This document shows, one piece after another, positions 16,654 through 24,196 of a stretch of DNA of 27,898 nt; positions within the stretch are counted from its first letter, which is position 1; every line of letters starts with the position of its first letter. Source of the stretch: Candidatus Latescibacterota bacterium (GTDB lineage: Bacteria; Latescibacterota; UBA2968; UBA8231); assembly GCA_022825185.1 (NCBI GenBank), contig JAJDYK010000030.1, positions 1 to 27,898 of the forward strand, given 5' to 3'. The notes under the pieces are model-generated. The model ran no database searches, had not been told where the DNA came from, and worked only from the letters and a program-made list of their open reading frames with translations. A program made the position numbers and the translations under genes.

Positions 16654-16680
16654 GGCGAGCTTCTTTCTGTGAAATGCGCG

Positions 16681-17016
16681 TTACTCTTGCTCGACTTTGC
16701 CGAGAGTGGCCTTTGGGCTTTCCGCCTCTTCCAACGGCCCCAGTTGCTCGACGAGGGCATCGAGGCGGTTGCGCAGTGTGGGGTAGGAGACGCCGTAGAG
16801 TTTGGCCATGTGCTTGAGATTGCCGCCGATCTGGAGGAAGCGAAGCACAAAGGTCTGATCGTCTGGGGCAAGGCGGGCCAACGGCGGTAGGGCAAAACCG
16901 CCTAGCACGGCCGTATCGCACTCGGTACAGTCTAGGCGGGCGACCTGCAGGGTTGCGGCACAACTCGGGCAATGGGTGGGCAAGCGAGGGTTTTGTATTG
17001 GGTCAGTATAATTCAT
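16681..17016 (-). CDS. DUF2089 family protein (zinc ribbon plus helix-turn-helix)
   Basis: 111 residues. Four cysteines (Cys16, Cys19, Cys30, Cys33, two C-x2-C pairs) make a zinc ribbon. Residues about 55-92 contain the family's typical stretch: FVLRFLQIGGNLKHMAKLYG then VSYPTLRNRLDALVEQLG, a helix-turn-helix in which SYPTLRNRLD is the recognition helix. DUF2089 proteins often stand first in small operons of membrane proteins of unknown function and probably act as transcription regulators. It is divergent from mgtE across a 229-base AT-rich spacer and may control itself from there. No Shine-Dalgarno precedes its ATG. Confidence 0.85.
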   Translation of the reverse strand: MNYTDPIQNPRLPTHCPSCAATLQVARLDCTECDTAVLGGFALPPLARLAPDDQTFVLRFLQIGGNLKHMAKLYGVSYPTLRNRLDALVEQLGPLEEAESPKATLGKVEQE

Positions 17017-17081
17017 TTTTATCTAATTTATTTTTCGATAAGTTAAAATATAATTTTCTTTTACACAATATAAATTTTGAA

Positions 17082-17165
17082 ATATACAGTTGAATGAATG
17101 GCGAGTGATACGTCGCGTCCCGGAAGTAGCCTAGTGAAATTTGCTAATATCTGACGATATACAGT
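17082..17165 (+). repeat. Repeated and palindromic sites in the AT-rich DUF2089/mgtE divergent spacer
   Basis: ATATACAGT occurs twice, at 17082-17090 and 17157-17165, each followed by a similar GAAT/AAT-rich stretch. The second copy overlaps an inverted repeat ATATC-TGAC-GATAT (17147-17160). The part nearer the DUF2089 start (17017-17095) is very AT-rich and should hold its promoter, but no clear -35/-10 pair stands out. Candidate binding sites for the DUF2089 protein; inference only. Confidence 0.4.
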
Positions 17166-17245
17166 GAATAAGTGCATGTAGCGCACCAGAGCTAAGTCCT
17201 GATGCTGGCTCGATCACTGGGGCAATAGTCTGGAGAGGGGTAATT

Positions 17246-18628
17246 ATGAACGAACATATACCACCTTCCTCGCCAGAGGAAGTCTTGGCCGAAGGGGAAG
17301 TGCAGGAGCGACGGGATGCGCTCCGGCTCATGGTTCAAGAAGCCTTTGCGGCCGAGGATTTAGGCACCCTGCGTCTCGTCCTCAACGACTATCATCCTGC
17401 GGACTTGGCCGATTTGTTCCGCCATCTAGACGATGAGGAGCAACCCGTAGCATTGCAGGCTTTGGCCGAGCCGCTGGCCGCCGCGGTCCTGGCCGAGATG
17501 GACGCGGATGTCCTGCGCGAGGTGGCTGAGGACATACCCGCTGACGATTTGTCGGGATTGGTCGATGAGATGGCTCCCGACGATGCGGCCGATGTCTTGG
17601 GCGACCTGTCCGAGGAGCAGAGCGCCGAGGTTCTCGATTTGCTCGAAGGCGAGGAAGCGGGTCAGGTGCGCGAGTTGTTGGCTCATCCCGAGGATACGGC
17701 TGGCGGGCTGATGACCTCGCGTTTTATCGCCGTGTCCGAGGATATGAGCGCAGCCCAAGCCATAGAGCAGGTGCGGGCTTGGGCCGAAGACGAAGACGAG
17801 GTGTTCTATCTCTACTTGATCGACCAAGAGGGACTGCTGAGTGGCTTGGTGCCGCTCAAGCGATTGTTGTTGGCCGCGGCCGACGTTTTGGTTGGCTCCT
17901 TGGCCAATCGCAGTCCGATTGCGGTGCGGAGCGATATGGATCAGGAGGAGATCGCCTATATCTTCGCCGAGTACGATCTGTTGGTATTGCCGGTGGTCGA
18001 TGATGCGGGGCGCTTGGTGGGCGTGGTGACTGTAGATGACATCTTCGACGTCCTCGAAGAGGAGACCACCGAGGATATGTACGAGATGGCGGCCATTCCC
18101 TCAGAGGAGCGCACGGATCGTTCGGCTGCGGGCGTGGTGCGTCTGCGGTTGCCGTGGCTGTTGGTTTGCTTGGGGGGCACTTTGCTCGCGGGCGCGGTGA
18201 TCGAGGGCTTTGACGATACCCTTTCCAAGGTTATTGCCCTGTCTTTTTTCGTGCCCGCGGTCATGGCTATGGGCGGCAATACGGGTATTCAGACTGCTAC
18301 GGTGACTGTGCGGAGCTTGGCTATCGGCCAAGGGCAATGGGGTTTGGTGGGCCGCGAACTGCGGGTGGCTTTGGGGTTAGGGGGTATTCTGGGTGTTCTG
18401 GCTTGGGGCGTGGCTAGCTGGTGGACTGGCGATGTGCTTTTGGGGGGATGTGTGGGGTTGGCGATGGGAGCGGCCGTGGTGCTAGCGGCGGTGATGGGTG
18501 CTGTGGTGCCGTTGGTTTTCCGCCGCATTGGCGTCGATCCAGCCGTGGCTTCGGGGCCGCTGATCACGACGCTCAACGATGGGTTGTCGCTGTTGCTGTA
18601 TTTTGGGATTGCGGCGTTTTTTTTGTAG
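17246..18628 (+). CDS. mgtE: Magnesium transporter MgtE
   Basis: 460 residues; ATG 17246 follows GGAGAGGGG. Domain order is complete: acidic MgtE N-domain (about 35-135, with LVDEMAPDDAADVLGDLSEEQ), linker to the CBS pair (TAGGLMTSRFIAVSEDMSAAQ at about 150, LVVLPVVDD-like stretch and VGVVTVDDIFDVLEEE to about 275), and the membrane domain (about 295-460). The last contains the pore signature GGNTGIQTATVTVRSLA and ends TTLNDGLSLLLYFGIAAFF. MgtE is a dimeric Mg2+ channel in the inner membrane, gated by Mg2+ bound between the N and CBS domains. No M-box riboswitch is recognisable upstream. Divergent from the DUF2089 operon. Confidence 0.95.
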   Translation: MNEHIPPSSPEEVLAEGEVQERRDALRLMVQEAFAAEDLGTLRLVLNDYHPADLADLFRHLDDEEQPVALQALAEPLAAAVLAEMDADVLREVAEDIPADDLSGLVDEMAPDDAADVLGDLSEEQSAEVLDLLEGEEAGQVRELLAHPEDTAGGLMTSRFIAVSEDMSAAQAIEQVRAWAEDEDEVFYLYLIDQEGLLSGLVPLKRLLLAAADVLVGSLANRSPIAVRSDMDQEEIAYIFAEYDLLVLPVVDDAGRLVGVVTVDDIFDVLEEETTEDMYEMAAIPSEERTDRSAAGVVRLRLPWLLVCLGGTLLAGAVIEGFDDTLSKVIALSFFVPAVMAMGGNTGIQTATVTVRSLAIGQGQWGLVGRELRVALGLGGILGVLAWGVASWWTGDVLLGGCVGLAMGAAVVLAAVMGAVVPLVFRRIGVDPAVASGPLITTLNDGLSLLLYFGIAAFFL

Positions 18629-18870
18629 AGGTGGGTGATGGGGTGTATTTTCTCGCTTGGCAGCGGGGTAGCATGATAAGGGCTGACCGGCAACAAACCG
18701 TAATGTGAACACCGTCGAAGAACCTGAAACGATCTCAGCGCCTTGCCAGAGAATCTAAAAGAAGCCTTTTTAAGCAATGTAGAGCAACTTCAGTGCTATT
18801 TCTATATTTACCTGTCGTATTAAGTGATTAGGGGAATGTTCTTACCTACTTCTGCACACGTGAAGGCGAA
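18629..18870. other. Spacer between mgtE and the four-gene membrane operon
   Basis: 242 bases without a credible gene. Base composition drops to AT-rich around 18755-18840, where promoter elements of the next operon would be expected; TATTAA at 18818-18823 could be a -10, but no good -35 stands before it. No terminator hairpin was seen after mgtE. This is the likely left edge of the acquired block. Confidence 0.4.
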
Positions 18871-20391
18871 GTGGCTTTACCAGACGTAAGGGGCACACCA
18901 AATCAAAAAATCAAGGTGACGAGCGTGAATATCAAAAAGAAAAACGCGGTCGTGGAGGATTGGACGACAGTACCTGGTTGGGATGGGGCGAAGCAGCAGT
19001 ACGTCGAGCTCGACTGCGAGGCGTGGATCAGGGAAAACGGAATCCGCGAGGCAGGGCGAGAGAACGGAGAGCGGGAGTTCCCACCGTCGGAAGCGGCCCA
19101 GCCGGACGAGATGTACACGAAGATACTGGCTTGGGTCAATCAGCGTGGGAAAACGTGCCATGCGGAAGTGAGCAGGTATCTCGTGCAGCAACGGCACGCC
19201 CTAGAACTGGAAACTAGGGAAGGAATGGCTCCAATACAGCATACCGTGGAAGGCCTGAGAGACCAAGGTATCGTCGAACTGACCGACCAAGTCAAGAAAG
19301 ATCGATCCATTCTCACACAAAAGGAACGCGAAGCCCAGGAGGCGTGGGCGGCATTGACAGCGTTCAAGGCAAGGGCAAGCCTCGAAAGGGTAGCGGAGTA
19401 CAAGGAGAAAGATACATGGTGGTGGTGGCTGGTTGGAATCATTGTGATAGAAGCGATGGCCAACACCCTGATGCTCTACGAGGTTCATCAGTACGGCGTG
19501 TTGGGAGCGCTGGGCACCATGGTCATGATAGGGTTCGTGAACGCCTTTATGCTGGGAGGGGTGATAGGTGAAGGATGGCGGCAGAAGAACTCAGTGCGGC
19601 CATGGCCAAAGATGAGCGGTTGGATGATGGTAGCCCTAGGATCGTTGGGAATGATCGCGGGAAACCTGCTCGTTGGACATTTCCGGGATAGTATACTCGC
19701 CAAAACGACTAAAGCAAGAGAGGGAACAAGTTCATTGGGGGATTTGTTGGCCGACGACACCGTCGAGAGATTCCTAAACAACCCCTTCGGACTCGAAGGT
19801 ATGCTGTCTTGGGTCCTAGCGGCAATCGGGGTTGGCTTCTGCATCCTAGCCGTGACGAAATGGCTGAAAAGAGATGATGTTTACCCAGGGTACGGAGCGT
19901 TGCACCGGACGGCAGCGGAGCACAACGAAGAGTGCAGGCGTGAGATCGCTCAAAGGCTAGCGGGTCTGGAGAGGCTCTACGAGGGGTACACCGAAAAAAT
20001 CCGGGACGAGCGACAGAAAGTGGAGAACAAGAAAGGGAACCACAGGTTGATCACGGATACGGCCAAGGGGATCGTACGGCAATTCCCTATGCAACTTCGC
20101 CAGTACCAGAGCCACTTGGACTTCATCATTGCGGCGTACCGAGCGGAAAATGAGAAGGCCCGTACTACCCCGAGTCCGAAGGTCTTCGCTGAAGAATTCA
20201 GCATTGATCAGGATATGCTGGAAGTTCCGGAATGGGAGGATGTTCCGCCGCCAGACCATGACCCGGACTGGCAGGGCTTTCAGCAAGCCGAGGATGCCAT
20301 ACGCAAAGCGTACATGGATGCACGGGCCAGATACCCAACGCTGGAAGATATAATGGTGGCTGAAAGCACACGGGAGAGACTTCAACAATGA
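18871..20391 (+). CDS. Uncharacterised four-helix membrane protein with soluble N-domain and coiled-coil C-domain
   Basis: 506 residues from a GTG with GAAGG 4-8 bases upstream; an ATG is not available near. I do not recognise a family. Residues 1-182 are soluble, with a helical stretch about 110-180. Four membrane segments follow: 183-204 (starts with four Trp), 210-236, 248-270 and 310-333, the latter two separated by a loop with AREGTSSLGDLLAD. Residues 345-440 are charged and helical (coiled coil likely), and the tail is acidic with EWEDVPPPDHDPDW. Its stop overlaps the start of the VWA-like gene (ATGA). Arginine is often AGG (three in twenty codons at 19921-19980), unlike the neighbouring mgtE. 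It opens the four-gene operon and is probably an integral part of the same membrane complex; its job is unknown. Confidence 0.7.
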   Translation: MALPDVRGTPNQKIKVTSVNIKKKNAVVEDWTTVPGWDGAKQQYVELDCEAWIRENGIREAGRENGEREFPPSEAAQPDEMYTKILAWVNQRGKTCHAEVSRYLVQQRHALELETREGMAPIQHTVEGLRDQGIVELTDQVKKDRSILTQKEREAQEAWAALTAFKARASLERVAEYKEKDTWWWWLVGIIVIEAMANTLMLYEVHQYGVLGALGTMVMIGFVNAFMLGGVIGEGWRQKNSVRPWPKMSGWMMVALGSLGMIAGNLLVGHFRDSILAKTTKAREGTSSLGDLLADDTVERFLNNPFGLEGMLSWVLAAIGVGFCILAVTKWLKRDDVYPGYGALHRTAAEHNEECRREIAQRLAGLERLYEGYTEKIRDERQKVENKKGNHRLITDTAKGIVRQFPMQLRQYQSHLDFIIAAYRAENEKARTTPSPKVFAEEFSIDQDMLEVPEWEDVPPPDHDPDWQGFQQAEDAIRKAYMDARARYPTLEDIMVAESTRERLQQ

Positions 20392-21215
20392 GCGGGGAGA
20401 CGAGAGAGGAACGCAAGGTCAGGGACCGACGCAGGGCGAGATGGTTTGGGAGTTGCGCCGTCCTCTTATTAGTAGTAGTGATGGGTGTGTCATGGATGAT
20501 GAAGGGGGAAGATCTGGACAGCCAGGGGTGCCCTAAAAAAAGCGGTCCAAAACGTGAAGTTGTTTTGCTGCTCGATACGTCGGACCCGCTGGGCGATAAG
20601 CACAAGGCGGAGCTCAGGCGCATTCTGCGGGAGATGACGAGTCCGGCCGCAAGTGGGCGTCACGACGCGCTTGCGGTGAGAAAGGGAGAACGGGTGACGC
20701 TCTACCGTTTGGAGAGCACTGGAGCCCCCGAGGAACCGATTGCACAGATTTGTCACCCTGGGGGAAATCCCGAGGAGCGGCAAGCGATTGAGGCATTGAC
20801 GGAGGGCGGAGTGATCACCGAGTGGCGCTGGGAGCAGTTCATTAGGGTGATTGAAGCCATGTTCCCGGCGGAAGAGCGCGAGGCGCAACCGTCATCTCCG
20901 ATCCTAGAAACTATCACGGTTATCGCCGCCCGCCACGCGAGCAGCCGACGAGCGGAGAAAGACTCAAAACCCACTCACCTGATCATCATCTCGGATCTGC
21001 TACAAAACACCGGGATGCTATCACATTACACGCCGTACCCAAACCCAGAAGAGATCCCTCGCGAACTCAAGACCGATCTTTCACGAGTGGAGGTGAGCTT
21101 GTTTCGACTAGAAAGGCACAAGTATGAGAGTTATCAGACGCCGGAGCACTACTATTGGTGGACGGACTGGGTAGAGGCGATGGGAGGAAAGGTGCTATGG
21201 CAGCAGGCGCTGTGA
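20388..21215 (+). CDS. Membrane-anchored von Willebrand factor A-like protein
   Basis: 275 residues; ATG overlaps the previous stop by four bases. An Arg-rich start (RDRRRAR) precedes a single membrane span at about 19-38, so by the positive-inside rule the rest should be periplasmic. The first VWA strand and metal-site-like motif is VVLLLDTSDPLGD with Asp63, Ser65 and Asp66; the usual MIDAS form is DxSxS, so the site is altered. A later strand, THLIIISDLLQNT (Asp203), matches the second MIDAS loop, and the end (VSLFRLERHKYES to WVEAMGGKVL) fits the final strand and helix of the fold. VWA domains bind partner proteins through a metal ion; here a sensing or bridging role in the complex is plausible. 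The channel gene starts inside its last codons. Confidence 0.75.
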   Translation: MSGETREERKVRDRRRARWFGSCAVLLLVVVMGVSWMMKGEDLDSQGCPKKSGPKREVVLLLDTSDPLGDKHKAELRRILREMTSPAASGRHDALAVRKGERVTLYRLESTGAPEEPIAQICHPGGNPEERQAIEALTEGGVITEWRWEQFIRVIEAMFPAEEREAQPSSPILETITVIAARHASSRRAEKDSKPTHLIIISDLLQNTGMLSHYTPYPNPEEIPRELKTDLSRVEVSLFRLERHKYESYQTPEHYYWWTDWVEAMGGKVLWQQAL

Positions 21216-22819
21216 CGGAGAAGCCACGAGTGTTTAAAACAGAGCATGCGTTCGAGTGGGCTTTCGGGATCGGAGTCACCGTGATCTTCTTGGCGAAACT
21301 GATCGCGCAAGGACATCCGATCATCGGAGGAATTGTTGCGTCCACACTCGGGATCGCCATCATGTTTTGGTACAGGAATAACCAAAGGCGGGTTCGCTCC
21401 GAGCGTGAGCAGCCGCGCCTAGGAGACGAAGTCTATTACCTCGGGTTACTGTACACGCTCACCTCGCTCTGCGCGGCACTGGTGAGCCTGTTTCTCCTAT
21501 TTGGAGGGGAGCAGTCACTTGAGGAACGCACAGACGAGATGATCGGCAGCTTCGGGATCGCCCTGATCACAACCATGGCTGGAATTGTCTTGCGCATGAC
21601 GCTTCAACGCGGCGGTATGGAGGGACAGGAGACGATCATCCGTATCCCGCATTCGGTCAGCGATTCCAGCGATGGGGGAGCGGAGATTGAAGGCGTCACC
21701 GTCGATCTTGAGCGCTACGCCTATGAGTTGCGCAGGCAACTTCAGAACTCGACCAACGCGTTCGCATCGCACGCCAACCAAGCCATCTTACAGGCAAAGA
21801 CCATCCACGCCCACATGGACGAGATGATGAAGGCGTTTCATGACGGACTGGAAGAGAAGGCGAAGGCCGAGCTCGAAAGCCTGAAAGCGATCTACGAGTC
21901 CGTCGCCGAAAAGGCCGAGGAGGCGAGGCAACGGACGGCGGCACAGCAGGAGGGGATTCAGAGTGCGCTGGAGAAACTTGAAGCACAAGTGAAGCGCATG
22001 GACGACAGCATCGAGCGGATTCGGGCTGGAAGCGGTGAGACGGCCGAAAACCTGGGGGCTATCGCTGTCCAAGCGAAAGCGAGCACCCAAGCGTTCGCGG
22101 AGAGTGGCAAGACAGTCACAGAGGGGCTGAACGCCTTGGCTGAGGCAACCGACGCGGAGAAGACGCACCGCGCAGTCCGAGAGCAACTTGCGGTCGAGAT
22201 GGGCGGGATGTTCAACCGGCAGGCTGAGGAGTGGATGGGAGTCCAACAACTGGCGGGCGAGGCGTTGAAGCAAATGGAACAGACTAACCAAGCCCTCGCG
22301 CGACTAGGGCAAGAAGCGCAGCGCACGAACACGGAACTCACTATCCTGCCTGACGGGATCCGCAAGGCCAGCGAGGCAATTGAACACTTGGCCGAGATCA
22401 CCAGCGCGAGCAACGCGATTTCTGGCTTAGAGGCCAACGCGAAGGTAGTGACGGAGCAGCTCGCCGGAATCGCCGGTGCAGGCAGGCTACACGAGGAGGC
22501 GCTCGACGCGACTGTCAAGAAGCTCCAGGCACTCGCTGAATTCTCGGATCTAGAATTTGAAGGTCGGGCAAAACTGAAGGAGGCCATCGCCGAAATCGCA
22601 GAAGTTGCGATGACAGCAGGCAGGTACAAAGAGGATTTGAAGGACACTGAACGGGAAGTTCAGCGGATCAATACGGGGCTAAAGGGCGTGCAGAATGCGC
22701 TGCAGGACGAAGGGCTCAGGCTAGCCGAAGTGCTAAAGCAGGCCATCGTTGCCTTCGACGAGGCAAAACACGAGGACAATAGCACTCGGAACGTTTTCAA
22801 ACGTATGTTCAGACCGTAG
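21197..22819 (+). CDS. MotA/TolQ/ExbB-like channel protein with long coiled-coil tail (ZorA-like plan)
   Basis: 540 residues. The frame is open from GTG 21155, but ATG 21197 has GGGAGG 9 bases upstream (21182-21187), overlapping the VWA gene by 19 bases; GTG 21212 (GTGA overlap) is an alternative. Four membrane segments lie at about 20-38, 42-60, 79-100 and 115-135. The last two carry the pattern of proton-channel stator proteins: LGLLYTLTSL and then GIALITTMAGIVLRM, like the GLxGT and ALxTTxxG motifs of ExbB, TolQ and MotA. Residues about 165-535 are one long helical, heptad-rich tail (repeats of Ala, Glu, Gln), as in ZorA of Zorya antiphage systems, where the tail extends into the cytoplasm. 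Probable role: ion-driven rotor or stator channel. Family level is well supported; the exact subfamily is not. Confidence 0.75.
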   Translation: MAAGAVTEKPRVFKTEHAFEWAFGIGVTVIFLAKLIAQGHPIIGGIVASTLGIAIMFWYRNNQRRVRSEREQPRLGDEVYYLGLLYTLTSLCAALVSLFLLFGGEQSLEERTDEMIGSFGIALITTMAGIVLRMTLQRGGMEGQETIIRIPHSVSDSSDGGAEIEGVTVDLERYAYELRRQLQNSTNAFASHANQAILQAKTIHAHMDEMMKAFHDGLEEKAKAELESLKAIYESVAEKAEEARQRTAAQQEGIQSALEKLEAQVKRMDDSIERIRAGSGETAENLGAIAVQAKASTQAFAESGKTVTEGLNALAEATDAEKTHRAVREQLAVEMGGMFNRQAEEWMGVQQLAGEALKQMEQTNQALARLGQEAQRTNTELTILPDGIRKASEAIEHLAEITSASNAISGLEANAKVVTEQLAGIAGAGRLHEEALDATVKKLQALAEFSDLEFEGRAKLKEAIAEIAEVAMTAGRYKEDLKDTEREVQRINTGLKGVQNALQDEGLRLAEVLKQAIVAFDEAKHEDNSTRNVFKRMFRP

Positions 22820-22835
22820 GGAATGGGACACGCCG

Positions 22836-23819
22836 ATGGAGATGGAGGAGGGATATAGGCGAGGTGCGGTACTAGGGCTGACGATTGCTGAGATATTCAT
22901 CCTACTGGTGTTTCTGATGCTGCTTGCCCTCATGGGCGTGAACCGCTACTGGGGCGACAAACTCGATCCTTGGAAGGAGATCATGGCGAAGGCCACTCCC
23001 GAGGAGGTTGAGGAGTCATTGAAGCATCCAGACGATATTCGGGAGGAAATTAAAAAACTTAAGGAGCAGGTCGAGGAGTTAGCAAAGCAGAAGGAAAGGC
23101 TCCAAGAACGAGTACGAGTATTGGAGGACAGAGAAGGGGAGACCGGCAAGCGACTCGATGAGGCGAACAGAAACCTTCGGGAGGCGAAGCGCGCCCTAGC
23201 TGAGCACGAGAAAACACTAGCGGACGCCGAGCGCAAGATCGAAACGATAACGACCGAGAACCACAGGCTCAGAGACAGAAACAATGAGCTGGAGGGAGAA
23301 ATTGAAGCCCTCGACAACAAGATCCGAATCATCGGCAAGGGTATCACACCTCCGTGCTGGTACCAACTGATCGAGGAGACGAACCCGATCACGAAGGCCA
23401 ACAGACGGGAGAAGCCCTACTACCTGTTTGACATTGCAATCCGCGAGGACCATATGGAGGTGCAGAGGCTTCCGATCCCCGAGGGAAGTGCCGAAGACGA
23501 CGGCGGGGTACCATACTACGAGGAGGCCAAGAGCTTGGAACTCGACACCATCCCGTACGGAGTGCCGCTGACTGACTCGGAAATGCGCAACGTCATGCAG
23601 GGTCTATACGAGAAGGGGAAGGCATCGCAGGTTAGGACCTACTCGTGCATTTTCTACGTGCGCGTGTGGGACGAAACGCCCACGGGGGCGAAGGAACGTT
23701 GGAAGCAGGCACATGATGGGGTACTCGAACAGCTCTTCGGCACTCACCAAGTACGCGGGACATCATGGAAAGACCGAGACAAAGAGCCGGTAAACGTGCC
23801 TATAATTTCTTCGAGATAA
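22836..23819 (+). CDS. Single-span coiled-coil protein with novel C-terminal domain (MotB/ZorB-like topology)
   Basis: 327 residues from ATG 22836 (ATG 22842 also possible); 16 bases after the channel gene. Arg-Arg precedes one membrane span (LTIAEIFILLVFLMLLALMG, about 13-32), so most of the protein should be periplasmic, the topology of MotB, ExbD, TolR and ZorB. Unlike a classical plug helix, it carries Glu (AEIF) in the span, rather than the usual Asp. Residues about 45-165 are a strongly charged coiled coil (KKLKEQVEELAKQKERLQER). From about 170 a globular domain follows with PPCWY (Cys174), YYLFDIAIRED and YSCIFYVRVWDETP. I see no OmpA-type peptidoglycan-binding motif. The domain is not one I can name. 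It is the natural partner of the preceding channel protein. Confidence 0.72.
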   Translation: MEMEEGYRRGAVLGLTIAEIFILLVFLMLLALMGVNRYWGDKLDPWKEIMAKATPEEVEESLKHPDDIREEIKKLKEQVEELAKQKERLQERVRVLEDREGETGKRLDEANRNLREAKRALAEHEKTLADAERKIETITTENHRLRDRNNELEGEIEALDNKIRIIGKGITPPCWYQLIEETNPITKANRREKPYYLFDIAIREDHMEVQRLPIPEGSAEDDGGVPYYEEAKSLELDTIPYGVPLTDSEMRNVMQGLYEKGKASQVRTYSCIFYVRVWDETPTGAKERWKQAHDGVLEQLFGTHQVRGTSWKDRDKEPVNVPIISSR

Positions 23820-23891
23820 GCCCAAGAATGACCGTGATCTAACAATTTTCAAGGCTAGGAGCGGCGGTCGCGTGTTCTCCCATTTGTCTGC

Positions 23892-24182
23892 CTACGTCAC
23901 CGTCGATAGCCGTTCGACCTTGATTTGGTCGGCCTGTTTCATCGCTTGGGCTAAGTCGTAGGCCGCTTGCAACCGGTACCACGTGTTCGCTCCGCCGCCG
24001 AATGCCTTGTCGAGGCGGATCGCCATCTGCGGCGAGATCCCCGAATGACCATTAACGACATCGGATAGCTGCTTCCGGCTGACCCCAAGTTTTTTTGCTG
24101 CTTCCGTCACGCTAAGTCCCAACGGCTCTAGGCAATCGTGACGGATGGACAGTCCCGGATGGGGTGGATTCTTCATTGGCAT
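23892..24182 (-). CDS. higA: HigA-type antitoxin, XRE-family helix-turn-helix
   Basis: 96 residues; ATG 24182 has GAAGGA about 8 bases upstream on the minus strand. The frame stays open beyond, but only through the toxin gene's end. It starts [19 protein letters not shown], then [20 protein letters not shown] (helix-turn-helix) and [29 protein letters not shown], the standard HigA pattern. It follows its toxin by 14 bases, the toxin-first order usual for higBA. It represses the operon and neutralises HigB. It is convergent with the membrane operon that ends at 23819. Confidence 0.93.
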   Translation of the reverse strand: MPMKNPPHPGLSIRHDCLEPLGLSVTEAAKKLGVSRKQLSDVVNGHSGISPQMAIRLDKAFGGGANTWYRLQAAYDLAQAMKQADQIKVERLSTVT

Positions 24183-24196
24183 CTTATAGTCCTTCT

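Noticed and set aside
17101..17245. M-box (ykoK) magnesium riboswitch upstream of mgtE.
   Set aside because: The conserved core sequences of the M-box are not visible in this 145-base leader; only short repeats are present.
18610..18628. T-run at the end of mgtE as a terminator.
   Set aside because: The eight T residues lie inside the coding sequence (Phe codons) and no GC-rich stem precedes them.
18871..23819. Calling the operon a Zorya system outright.
   Set aside because: The channel and single-span proteins are Zorya-like in layout, but no ZorC, ZorD or ZorE effector is present and the B-like protein lacks an OmpA domain, so only a resemblance is claimed.
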